DNA from: Lentisphaeria bacterium
Lineage (GTDB): Bacteria; Verrucomicrobiota; Lentisphaeria; Oligosphaerales; Oligosphaeraceae
Assembly: GCA_016288215.1 (NCBI GenBank)
Contig: JAEEYQ010000014.1
Span: 1 to 38,692 of the forward strand
Direction: 5' to 3'
Length of the DNA stretch: 38,692 nt
The notes beneath the pieces were generated by a model. That model saw nothing but the letters and a program-made list of their open reading frames with translations. It did not search any database and had not been told where the DNA came from. This document shows, in pieces, positions 1 through 10,725 of the stretch; the first letter of the stretch is position 1, and the number at the start of each line of letters is the position of its first letter. Both the position numbers and the translations under genes were made by a program.

Positions 1-68
1 AGCTCAGTTGGTAGAGCGCCACCTTGCCAAGGTGGCTGTCGACGGTTCGAGTCCGTTCGCCCGCTCCA
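1..68 (+). tRNA. tRNA-Gly (GCC), 5' end cut by the window edge
   Basis: The window opens inside a tRNA, just before the D-arm (AGCTCAGTTGGTAGAG). The anticodon arm has a five-base stem CCACC/GGTGG around the loop TTGCCAA, which gives anticodon GCC and therefore glycine. The T-arm (GGTTCGAGTCC) follows. The 3' acceptor strand CGCCCGC ends in T plus an encoded CCA at 66-68. The first acceptor strand lies outside the window, so the gene is partial only because of the window boundary. A terminator follows within five bases. Confidence 0.96.
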
Positions 69-72
69 TTTC

Positions 73-103
73 AGCCAGACGACAAGCGCCGTCTGGCTTT
101 TTT
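73..103 (+). terminator. Intrinsic terminator of the tRNA-Gly transcript
   Basis: A perfect nine-base-pair stem, AGCCAGACG (73-81) with CGTCTGGCT (90-98), encloses an eight-base loop and runs into six T residues (98-103). It sits right after the tRNA CCA end, so the tRNA transcript probably ends here. Confidence 0.9.
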
Positions 104-596
104 GCTTCCCGTCCCCGCCCCCTCTGAGCCGTTGATCACACTTCAAATATTGAAAGATAATGCAATAGTGACCATACTCAAAAAGTGGCCCAATTTCGGC
201 CCTTTTGCAAGGGCAGGTATTAATATACCAGATTGCACCTAAAACGCGACAGAGCGCGATTACGGCCCCCCTGCGGCCATCCTTCGAAAAATCAGATGGC
301 ATTTTCGCCCCTTTCAGATGCGATTTTGGCTCCTTTCTCCCCCTCTCACGGCAAATTTGCATTATTCATTTATTGCAATTCATTTAATGCAATTTTTGCA
401 ACAATCATGGCAAAACCCTTTGCTCTTCATGGCTTCTTTCCATGCCATGCGTCTCTTGCCAGCATTTCGCATTATCGCTTTTCATGGTCAATTTTCTTCT
501 GGCTGAAGGCGTGTTGTTCGCAAAAGCGGGTTGTAGCATTATCTTATTGTCATTAACGGATTTTCACCATCACCACCCCATCAGACGGAGAACGCC
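104..596. other. Gene-free stretch of about 490 bases upstream of the dehydrogenase
   Basis: No convincing coding region is visible; short open frames here overlap one another on the same strand and resemble no family. Around 358-405 the sequence is AT-rich with repeated TGCAATT-like words. A possible promoter for the gene at 597 is TTGTTC (516-521), 17 bases, CATTAT (539-544), a weak match. A GGAG ribosome-binding site is at 587-590. Confidence 0.5.
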
Positions 597-1595
597 ATGG
601 ATGCCCCAAACGCCCTCTACATTCTTAGTTCGAATGCCTTCACCAAAATCTACGGTCCGGAGGAGCAAATGGAGATCGCATCCCTCTGCAATCTCTACGC
701 GACCCCGCAGACTGCGGAAAGCATTGCCGAAAACCCTGAATTGCTGTATGATGTGGAAATTATTTTCTCCGGTTGGGGCGCTCCTCAAATGGACGCGAAA
801 TTCCTGGCCGCCGCCCCTCACCTGAAGGCGGTCTTCTATGGAGCCGGATCCGTGAAAAAAATGGTGACGGACGCCTTCTGGAACCGCGGCATCATCCTGA
901 CCAGCGCATGGGCCGCCAACGGCATTCCCGTGTCGGAGTTCGCACTGGCGGAAATCCTCTTCTCCCTAAAACACGGGTGGAAATACGTCCGCGCCATCCA
1001 CGACACCGGCGCCTATGTTCCAAAGACTTCATCCCCAAGCCTTTATGGAAGCACTGTGGCCATCATCTCTCTCGGCATGATCGGACGCAAAGTCACCAAG
1101 CTCCTGAAGAACTTCCATTTGAACGTGGTCGCCTACGATCCCTTTGTGACGCAGGACACCGCCGACAAGCTGGGGGTACGCCTCGTCTCGTTGGAGGAGG
1201 CCTTCCGCATCGCCGACGTGGTCTCTCTCCATACGCCCCTGCTGCCCGAAACCAAGGGCATGATCACGGAGGCCCATCTGCGAAGCATGAAACCCGGCGC
1301 CACCTTCGTCAACACCGCCCGCGGCGCCATCGTGGACGAGCCGGCCATGATCCGCGTCCTTCAGGAGCGGCCGGACATCTTCGCGGTCCTCGATGTGACC
1401 AACCCCGAGCCCCCCGTGGACGGTTCCCCCCTCTACACCATGCCCAACGTCTTCATGACGCCCCACATCAGCGGCTCCACCGACCAGGAGTGCCGACGCC
1501 TCGGCCAGTCCGCCGTCGAAGAATGCCGCGCCTATTTGGAGGGACGCCCCCTTAAGTGGCGTCTGACCAAGGAGATGGCCGCCAAGCTGGCATAG
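597..1595 (+). CDS. D-isomer-specific 2-hydroxyacid dehydrogenase
   Basis: A 332-residue soluble protein of the D-2-hydroxyacid dehydrogenase family (phosphoglycerate dehydrogenase, glyoxylate/hydroxypyruvate reductase group), predicted to interconvert a 2-hydroxyacid and a 2-oxoacid with NAD(P) in the cytoplasm. The Rossmann core starts near residue 153. The expected catalytic triad is present: Arg242 (TARGAIVDE), Glu271 (NPEPP) and His290 (TPHISGS). Asp181 at the end of the second strand suggests NAD rather than NADP. Oddly, the dinucleotide loop reads SLGMIG at 158-163, so the first glycine of GxGxxG is Ser. The ATG at 597 is chosen because GGAG lies six bases upstream. The substrate cannot be read from sequence, and no serine-pathway gene is adjacent. 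Confidence 0.88.
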   Translation: MDAPNALYILSSNAFTKIYGPEEQMEIASLCNLYATPQTAESIAENPELLYDVEIIFSGWGAPQMDAKFLAAAPHLKAVFYGAGSVKKMVTDAFWNRGIILTSAWAANGIPVSEFALAEILFSLKHGWKYVRAIHDTGAYVPKTSSPSLYGSTVAIISLGMIGRKVTKLLKNFHLNVVAYDPFVTQDTADKLGVRLVSLEEAFRIADVVSLHTPLLPETKGMITEAHLRSMKPGATFVNTARGAIVDEPAMIRVLQERPDIFAVLDVTNPEPPVDGSPLYTMPNVFMTPHISGSTDQECRRLGQSAVEECRAYLEGRPLKWRLTKEMAAKLA

Positions 1596-1634
1596 CCGTC
1601 CCTTTGGGGCTGACGCATGAACGGCAATCTAGCT

Positions 1635-1688
1635 AGCCCTAGAAGCTCTAGAAGCCCTAGAAGCTCTAGAAGCCCTAGAAGCTCTAGA
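1635..1688. repeat. Three perfect copies of an 18-bp tandem repeat
   Basis: The unit AGCCCTAGAAGCTCTAGA occurs three times without a mismatch (1635-1652, 1653-1670, 1671-1688). Each unit is two nine-base half-units differing by one base (AGCCCTAGA/AGCTCTAGA), each containing CTAG. It lies about 40 bases after the dehydrogenase stop codon. Confidence 0.93.
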
Positions 1689-1690
1689 TA

Positions 1691-1723
1691 AATTCCTAAT
1701 TTCCAATTCCTAATTCCTAATTG
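1691..1723. repeat. AT-rich short tandem repeat built on TAATTCC
   Basis: Immediately after the 18-bp repeat, variants of AATTCCTAATT and TTCCAATTCC repeat over about 33 bases. No open frame uses it. Together with the adjacent array it forms a two-part simple-repeat block between two metabolic genes. Confidence 0.75.
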
Positions 1724-1760
1724 CCCTCCTCCGCCAAGCCTCAGAGTTCCACCTGCTGGC

Positions 1761-1789
1761 TTGCGGCTTTCCCATTTCGGCATTACATT
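1761..1789 (+). promoter_or_regulatory. Possible sigma70-like promoter of the citrate synthase gene
   Basis: TTGCGG (1761-1766) is followed after 17 bases by TACATT (1784-1789). Each hexamer matches four of six consensus bases. It would give a leader of roughly 70 bases before the ATG at 1869. Confidence 0.4.
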
Positions 1790-1868
1790 ATATGCTTTAC
1801 ATTGGCATCTTCGGCCACTAGGGGAAAATGCCATCGTTGGACAACGCCTTTACCAAGTGGATTTCACC

Positions 1869-3161
1869 ATGTTATACGCAAAAGAAATCAGCAAAGCCAC
1901 CCTGGAGGTCAACGGCAAGACCTTCCAGCTCCCTGTGTACATGGGCACAGAAGGTGAAATGGCTCTGGACATCCGCAATCTCCGCGCCCAAACGGGCCTG
2001 ATCACCTATGACCCGGGCTTCGGCAATACCGGCGCCTGCGCCAGCAACATCACCTACATCGATGGCGAAAAGGGCATTCTCCGCTACCGCGGCTATGACA
2101 TCGCCGACCTGACGGAGCACTGCAACTTCCTGGAAGTCGCCTATTTGCTTGTCCACGGCTTTCTGCCGAACAAGGAGGAGTATGCGGCGTTCAGCTCCAT
2201 GATGAACCAGCACTCCATGCTCCATGAGGACATGCGCCACTTCTACAACCTGTTTCCAGAGCATGCGCACCCCATGGCCATGCTCTCCGCCATGGTGGTC
2301 ACCCTCTCCACCTTCTATCCGGAGCTGGAGCACAGCGCCAATGAGGCCATCGACTCCATGGTGACCCGGCTGCTGTCCAAACTCCGCACCATCGCCGCCT
2401 TCGCCTACAAGAAGATGAAGGGGCATCCCATCGTCTACCCACGGCCGGACTTGAGCTATTGCGACAATTTCCTCAACATGCTCTTCTACACGCCAGTTAA
2501 CGGCTACAAGCCGGATCCCGTCATCACCAAGGCCCTGAACCAACTGCTGATTCTGCAGGCGGACCACGAGCAGAACTGCTCCTCCACCGTCGTCAAGGCC
2601 GTCGGCTCCTCCGACGCCAATCTGTACGCCTCCATCTCCGCCGGCATCTGCGCCCTTTGGGGACCGAAGCACGGCGGCGCCAATCAGGCCGTCATCGAGA
2701 TGTTGGAGGATATCCAGAACAACCAGCACGGCGATGTGATCGGGGCCCTGGAGCGGGCCAAGAGCAAAGAGGACCCCTTCCGCCTCATGGGCTTCGGCCA
2801 CCGCGTCTACAAGACCTACGATCCACGGGCGGAAATCGCCAAGAAGATCTGCCACAAGGTGTTGGACTATTTGGGCGTCAATGATCCGCTGCTGGACATC
2901 GCTCAGCGGCTGGAGGCCGGCGCCCTCAGCGACCAATACTTTCAGGAGCGGCATCTCTATCCCAATGTGGATTTCTACACGGGCATCTCCTACCGCGCCA
3001 TCGGCATCCCAACCAACATGTTCACCGTCCTGTTCGCCCTCGGTCGGCTGCCCGGCTGGATCGCCCAATGGCTGGAAATGCGGGACGCCTCCGAACACCG
3101 CATATACCGCCCACGCCAGCTGTACGTGGGGCCGAAACTGCACAGCGTGAAAGCAGACTGA
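1869..3161 (+). CDS. gltA: Citrate synthase (type II, hexameric-type length)
   Basis: A 430-residue citrate synthase, condensing acetyl-CoA and oxaloacetate to citrate at the entry of the TCA cycle. The length is normal for Gram-negative enzymes. The three catalytic residues are visible: His268 in GPKHGGAN, His311 in GFGHRVYKTYDPRA and Asp368 in NVDFYTG. The C-terminal substrate-binding stretch EHRIYRPRQLY is present. The frame stays open upstream to 1761, but the extra residues do not resemble the family, whereas the ATG at 1869 gives a typical N-terminus leading to DIRNLRAQTGLITYDPGF. The ribosome-binding site is weak (AGTGGA). No other TCA gene is in the window. Confidence 0.96.
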   Translation: MLYAKEISKATLEVNGKTFQLPVYMGTEGEMALDIRNLRAQTGLITYDPGFGNTGACASNITYIDGEKGILRYRGYDIADLTEHCNFLEVAYLLVHGFLPNKEEYAAFSSMMNQHSMLHEDMRHFYNLFPEHAHPMAMLSAMVVTLSTFYPELEHSANEAIDSMVTRLLSKLRTIAAFAYKKMKGHPIVYPRPDLSYCDNFLNMLFYTPVNGYKPDPVITKALNQLLILQADHEQNCSSTVVKAVGSSDANLYASISAGICALWGPKHGGANQAVIEMLEDIQNNQHGDVIGALERAKSKEDPFRLMGFGHRVYKTYDPRAEIAKKICHKVLDYLGVNDPLLDIAQRLEAGALSDQYFQERHLYPNVDFYTGISYRAIGIPTNMFTVLFALGRLPGWIAQWLEMRDASEHRIYRPRQLYVGPKLHSVKAD

Positions 3162-3319
3162 AGCCAGATCGCCAATTCGACGGAGCCACCATGATGCAGG
3201 GAACCAAATACATCGCCCCTAGGCGCCCAACCTGAAGGAGAATATCCATCTTTGGCAATGGACACGCCCAACGCGTGCCCCTTTTCCTGTCTCTGTAGCC
3301 AAATTTGGAGGATTCTCCC

Positions 3320-4651
3320 ATGGACTCCCTGTCTTCTCTCCTTCAAGCGGATAAAATCGATGAACTGCGCACCCGTCTGGCCAACATGATTCCAGCGGAT
3401 GCGGCCAATGCGTTGGAAGAATTGGACATTGAGCAGATTTTCGTCGTCTTCCATCTCCTTCCCAAAGACTTGTCCGCCGCCATCTTCACTTATCTCAGTC
3501 CGGATCTCCACGTCAAAATGGTGGAGGCGTTGGGCAGCCAGGAGATGACGGACATCGTCAACCGGCTGAAAGTCGATGACGCCGTGGACTTTCTGGATGA
3601 GCTGCCCGCCAACATGGTGAACGCCATTCTGGCCAACACCCGCCCCGAAATGCGGGCCAGCATCAATTCAGTTCTGAACTATCCCGAAGACAGCGCCGGC
3701 AGCCTGATGACCTGCGAATATGTCTTCCTTCCAGAGTATCTTACTGCAGGAGAAGCACTTGCACAAATCCGGCAAAAGGGCATCGACAAGGAGACCATCT
3801 ACACCTGCTATGTCACCACCCCCAAGCGGGTCCTCAAGGGTGCCGTCTCCCTGCGGCAGATTCTCCTCAGCCCCAACAGCAGGCCCGTCAGCGAGCTGAT
3901 GTCCCCCACCGTCATCTCCGCCAACACCCACGAAAGCCAGGAGGAGGTCTCCCGCAAGTTTCAGGAGTACGACCTGATTGCCCTGCCTGTGGTGGACAAT
4001 GAGAACCGCATTGTCGGCATCATCACCATCGACGATGTCGTTGACGTCATCGTGGCCATGAACACGGAAAACATTGAAAAGATGGCCGCTCTGCGCCCCG
4101 CGGAGGACGAATACATGAAGACCGGCGTGCTGAAACTGGCCTCCAACCGTATTGTCTGGCTGCTTTTCATGATGCTTTCGGCCACCTTCACCGGCATGAT
4201 CATCAGCAACTTCCAGGGGCTGCTCAGCCAAATGGTCATTCTGGCCTCCTTCATCCCCATGCTGATGGACACCGGCGGCAACTGCGGCTCCCAAAGCGCC
4301 ACCCTGATCATCCGTGGCATGGCGGTTGGCGAAATTGATCCAAGCTGTTGGTATAAAGTTGTTTGGAAAGAATTCCGAATTGGGATCATCGTGGGCGTCG
4401 CCTTGGGCGTCGTCAACCTGCTCCGCATCTTCCTGTTCATGAAGGACGTCAATTTCGCCGTGGACCTGACCGTAACCGCCACGCTATTCTGCACCATCAT
4501 CACCGCCAAGATTCTTGGCTGTCTCCTGCCCATGTTGGCCAAAGTGATGAAATTGGACCCCGCCTTGATGGCCAGTCCCATGATCACAACCTGCGTGGAC
4601 GCCATCACCCTGATGCTTTATTTCACCATCGCCAGATCCGTCCTGCTCTAA
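3320..4651 (+). CDS. mgtE: MgtE-family magnesium transporter
   Basis: A 443-residue inner-membrane Mg2+ channel. Domain order follows MgtE: an alpha-helical N domain (about 1-120), two CBS domains that sense cytoplasmic Mg2+ (about 125-250), a connecting helix, and five membrane segments (about 275-443). The pore signature PMLMDTGGNCGSQS is at 313-326 and the conserved pore aspartate in TTCVDAITLM is Asp427. The start at 3320 is preferred over an in-frame TTG at 3305 because GGAGGA (3307-3312) lies seven bases before the ATG. The 158-base gap after the citrate synthase gene shows no recognisable M-box. The gene converges on the mutase gene 33 bases downstream. Confidence 0.95.
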   Translation: MDSLSSLLQADKIDELRTRLANMIPADAANALEELDIEQIFVVFHLLPKDLSAAIFTYLSPDLHVKMVEALGSQEMTDIVNRLKVDDAVDFLDELPANMVNAILANTRPEMRASINSVLNYPEDSAGSLMTCEYVFLPEYLTAGEALAQIRQKGIDKETIYTCYVTTPKRVLKGAVSLRQILLSPNSRPVSELMSPTVISANTHESQEEVSRKFQEYDLIALPVVDNENRIVGIITIDDVVDVIVAMNTENIEKMAALRPAEDEYMKTGVLKLASNRIVWLLFMMLSATFTGMIISNFQGLLSQMVILASFIPMLMDTGGNCGSQSATLIIRGMAVGEIDPSCWYKVVWKEFRIGIIVGVALGVVNLLRIFLFMKDVNFAVDLTVTATLFCTIITAKILGCLLPMLAKVMKLDPALMASPMITTCVDAITLMLYFTIARSVLL

Positions 4652-4684
4652 TCCATCTGCTTTGGACGAATCGGCGGCATCATG

Positions 4685-6301
4685 CTACTTTCGGCGGGCG
4701 CGGTAGCCGCTGAGGAAGGCGATTTGCTGATCAATGAATGCCGTCAGTTCGCGGCAGAACGCCGCCTTGTCCGTGCCCATCGTCTCAATGTTGACCCGTA
4801 GAACCGGTTCATTGCCCGATGGACGAACTACCATCCAGAAGCGCTCGCCAGGGATGGCTGAAATGACTTTTAAATCCGGAACTTCCTGATGCACAAGGTC
4901 ATAGCTTCCTTCTGCAGGAAAGGCGCGGCAAAGCCCCAACTCTGCATCTTTGCGGATTTCCTCCCGTCGGAACCCATGGCCGGAAAAGGCGTTGCCCAGC
5001 TTCTGGAAGACCTGATTGACCAGACGGCGCTCCATGGGCGTCCCCTCAGGGTCCTTGGGAAACTCATAGTTGATTTCCGTGCTCCAATGATAGCAGCCTC
5101 TCCAGGGGGCGGCCATCTTCCCGATGGATGTATTCCGCGTCTTGCAACGCATCGCAAGATAGATCAGATAGAGGGAGGACAAGGTGCCGCTGTCCACAAA
5201 ATAGAATTCCGGATAATAGAAATGGCCGGAATGCTCTCCTGCGAAGATGACACGGGAACGGAGAGCCTCATGCCGCATGAGCTGTTTGATTTGCCCATGG
5301 CCCACTGGAGTGTCCATGATTTCAATGTTCGACAGGCCAGCCGCATGGTCTGAGACAAGCTGGGAGCAGCAGATGTTGCGAAAGACCAATTTGGGCTGCG
5401 CCTCCGCCATGTCCGCCATAAGCGACTGCTTGCAATCCATAATCATCGCAAGCACTTGCGACCCAGTAACTTCCAATCCATCCTCAGCCACAAAGCCCGC
5501 CCGGTCCGCATCGCCATCAAATCCAATGCCCAAATCCGCCTTGCATTCCAGCACTTTTGCCGCCAGCCGGCTGACATAGGACGGCAACAGAGGATTCGGC
5601 GTTCCGTTGGGGAAGCGGCCATCCGGTTCCGGATCCAGCCAGATGGTTTGGACACCGCGTTGGGCAAGTCGTTCCGCGATAGGCGCAAAGGCCCTCGCGC
5701 CCACGCCGTTGCCCGCCGCCACCACAATCCGAAGCGTCTCCTGCTCCGTGGGCGGCAAGCTCTTGGCGGGAGAAATGGCCATCATGTGGTCCGCATAGTC
5801 CTCACGGATATCCCGTATCTCCAGCCGCTGCTCCACATCATCCCGATAGGGACTCTCCGGCAACGATGACGCCAATAGGAAATCCTTCAGAAACTGCAGG
5901 TCCGCTCCTGTGAACGGCACCGCTCCTCCATGGACAAATTTGCAGCCATTGTATTCGGGAGGATTGTGGGAGGCGGTGATCATGGCCCCCACGTCATAGC
6001 GGTCACTCTCCTTCCCGCAGATGAAGTAGATGTATTCGGAAGAGACCATTCCAATGGATGTCATGGCACCGCCGCCATCCATGAAACCGGAGGCAAAGGC
6101 CCTCGCCATCTCCGGAGAGGCCAGCCGCGCATCGTAGCCAATCACTCCACGAGGATTCATAACTCCTTTGGAATGAAGAAGTTCTACAACTGAACTCCCT
6201 AAAAGACGGACCACGGGAAGGGAAAGGGGGTCAGGAACAATGCCCCGAATGTCATCCCGCTTGAAGATGGATTGGATGATGTGCTGCATGAGATGAACCA
6301 T
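4685..6301 (-). CDS. Phosphomannomutase/phosphoglucomutase (alpha-D-phosphohexomutase)
   Basis: A 538-residue phosphohexomutase, interconverting hexose 1- and 6-phosphates to feed nucleotide-sugar synthesis. All four signatures are in order: the phosphoserine loop TASHNP (Ser111), the metal-binding loop GFDGDADR (Asp262, Asp264, Asp266), the sugar-binding loop GEHSGH (356-360 region) and the phosphate-binding RPSGNEP near residue 493. It is about 75 residues longer than AlgC-type enzymes, the excess being spread between the GEHSGH and C-terminal parts. The ATG at 6301 has GGAG four bases upstream; the next in-frame ATG (6289) would be too far. Mannose or glucose preference cannot be decided. 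Confidence 0.92.
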   Translation of the reverse strand: MVHLMQHIIQSIFKRDDIRGIVPDPLSLPVVRLLGSSVVELLHSKGVMNPRGVIGYDARLASPEMARAFASGFMDGGGAMTSIGMVSSEYIYFICGKESDRYDVGAMITASHNPPEYNGCKFVHGGAVPFTGADLQFLKDFLLASSLPESPYRDDVEQRLEIRDIREDYADHMMAISPAKSLPPTEQETLRIVVAAGNGVGARAFAPIAERLAQRGVQTIWLDPEPDGRFPNGTPNPLLPSYVSRLAAKVLECKADLGIGFDGDADRAGFVAEDGLEVTGSQVLAMIMDCKQSLMADMAEAQPKLVFRNICCSQLVSDHAAGLSNIEIMDTPVGHGQIKQLMRHEALRSRVIFAGEHSGHFYYPEFYFVDSGTLSSLYLIYLAMRCKTRNTSIGKMAAPWRGCYHWSTEINYEFPKDPEGTPMERRLVNQVFQKLGNAFSGHGFRREEIRKDAELGLCRAFPAEGSYDLVHQEVPDLKVISAIPGERFWMVVRPSGNEPVLRVNIETMGTDKAAFCRELTAFIDQQIAFLSGYRARRK

Positions 6302-6356
6302 TGGAACTCCGAATTGAGCGTCGGCAAAACCCAGCGGTAGCTTCAGCTAATTCCGA

Positions 6357-6362
6357 ATTATA
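6357..6362 (-). promoter_or_regulatory. Consensus -10 box for the phosphohexomutase gene
   Basis: Read on the minus strand, a perfect TATAAT lies within TATATATAAT about 55 bases before the ATG at 6301. No good -35 hexamer is found at the right distance because that position falls in the terminator stem of the upstream operon. Terminator and promoter are back to back. Confidence 0.5.
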
Positions 6363-6367
6363 TATAG

Positions 6368-6408
6368 CAAAAGGCCCCGATTCGCATGGTGGCAAACCGG
6401 GGCTTTTG
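6368..6408 (-). terminator. Intrinsic terminator of the pilus-like operon
   Basis: Arms GCCCCG (6374-6379) and CGGGGC (6398-6403) are extended by AAAA/TTTT with one bulged G. Read on the minus strand, the stem ends in TTTTGC. It lies just after the secretin stop codon at 6429. Confidence 0.7.
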
Positions 6409-6428
6409 TTCAGAGTTGAACGTTCAGA

Positions 6429-9347
<2,919 letters not shown>

Positions 9348-9450
9348 ACAGTTCTCTCCGGACTCGAGGTGACAGCTTCCTAAACTGCCGCCTGCTTTGT
9401 TTGTTATAAATTCACCTACAATATAAATGATATTTTCTTATTTCCAACCA

Positions 9451-10713
9451 TCAAAACGGCATTGCGCCATTATTTCTACGACCGCCGCCTCGCACGGCCC
9501 CTCTCGGACCAATCATGCCACCATCGGCGCCATTGTTCATCTGCATATAGTTGATGAAGTCATCGGCGGGATTGAAAAGCGGAACTTCAATCTCGCTGAC
9601 GGCGGTGCCATCCTCGCCGGCGACCCGGCCAATCACCACGCTGTCCGAATTGTCGGCTTCGGCGCGCAGCACCTTATAAGACTCTCTGACGATGGTGGTG
9701 CCCTTCTGCTTCTGCAGCTCGAAGACTTCTCCAACCTTCACGGTCTTGGTGAACCGCGCCACCACCTGACGAGCCTGGGCCAGGTTGCGGGAGGCCAGAT
9801 AGACGAACGAAACGGTCACGTCCTGGCTCTTCTCGTTCTTGCCCTGAAGCAGATGGTAGCGGGTGCCGTCCTCGCCCTCCGAAACCACATCCACGTATCC
9901 GAGAGCGGCCTCGCCGTCCCCTTCGAATCCCACATCCACAATCCGATAGCCTTGGAACACATTGTTCAAAGCCTGAACGCTGTTGCGGGGTTTGCCGGTC
10001 TTGGGATCCATGACGAACATCATGATGTCCCACTTCTCCTTCTCGGTCTTGTTGTTCGTGTCAACCATACGCAGACCAATGGGAAGATTCTGCTGGAAAA
10101 CGCGGCGCGTGCGCAGCAGGATGCCCAGCGCAGGGAACTCAGCCGGATTGTCCATGGGGGTCTTCGCGCGATACTCCTCCAGATTGGAGAAGCCATCCAT
10201 GTCATAGTCCATCTTGGCGTCCATCGGATTCTGCGGATCCAAGAAGGCATATTTCATTTCCACATCGTCCGGAATGCCGTCGCCATCGGAGTCCTCGCCT
10301 TCGGCGGCGTCCTTGCCCAAAGCGGGCTGTTCTTCACCGCAGAAGGGGCATTTGGACTCATAAAGGGAAAGGAGATAGGTGCATTCGCCGTTGATGCAGT
10401 GGATGTAGCGTGAGGGCTCCAGAAGGGACCCCTTGGGATCATCGATGCCGGCGCGCTTGTCTCTGGAAGGGGCGAGCACGGCGAAGAAACGGCGGCGGTC
10501 GGAGAGATTCTTCTCCGCGTCGAACTGGTCCTTCGTGTAGGTCTCAATGTCCTTGCCACCGCTCTTGACCAGTTGCTGATCCGTCGCAATGACCTTCTTC
10601 AGATTCTCGCGGTCCCGAGAGATGAACCCGGAAACCAGCAGGATACTGCCTATCAGCAGAAGCAGGCAGAAGCCAAGAACCATCTTCTCATAATTTTTCG
10701 CAATGAAATCCAT
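9451..10713 (-). CDS. Amuc_1099-like pilus-system protein with zinc-ribbon-like and calcium-loop motifs
   Basis: A 420-residue protein with one N-terminal membrane segment (about 12-31) and a large presumably periplasmic part. Cys106, Cys111, Cys122 and Cys125 (the last two in CPFCG) resemble a zinc ribbon. Two Asp-rich loops follow, DSDGDGIPDD (141-150) and DYDMDGFSNLEEY (169-181), of the thrombospondin-type-3/EF-hand calcium-binding kind. The C-terminus is Gly/Arg/Met-rich (GGMIGPRGAVRGGGRR). AGGAGG lies seven bases before the ATG and overlaps the stop codon region of the preceding gene, suggesting translational coupling. Assignment to the Amuc_1099 family rests on position and architecture; its role in the complex is unknown. 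Confidence 0.75.
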   Translation of the reverse strand: MDFIAKNYEKMVLGFCLLLLIGSILLVSGFISRDRENLKKVIATDQQLVKSGGKDIETYTKDQFDAEKNLSDRRRFFAVLAPSRDKRAGIDDPKGSLLEPSRYIHCINGECTYLLSLYESKCPFCGEEQPALGKDAAEGEDSDGDGIPDDVEMKYAFLDPQNPMDAKMDYDMDGFSNLEEYRAKTPMDNPAEFPALGILLRTRRVFQQNLPIGLRMVDTNNKTEKEKWDIMMFVMDPKTGKPRNSVQALNNVFQGYRIVDVGFEGDGEAALGYVDVVSEGEDGTRYHLLQGKNEKSQDVTVSFVYLASRNLAQARQVVARFTKTVKVGEVFELQKQKGTTIVRESYKVLRAEADNSDSVVIGRVAGEDGTAVSEIEVPLFNPADDFINYMQMNNGADGGMIGPRGAVRGGGRRNNGAMPF

Positions 10714-10725
10714 GGCTGTACCTCC

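Noticed and set aside
1872..3143. A 423-codon minus-strand frame opposite the citrate synthase gene
   Set aside because: Shadow of a well-conserved gene; Gly/Val/His-rich with no motif.
3162..3319. Possible Mg2+ riboswitch (M-box) upstream of mgtE
   Set aside because: The 158-base gap lacks the conserved M-box core and any clear terminator or anti-terminator pair.
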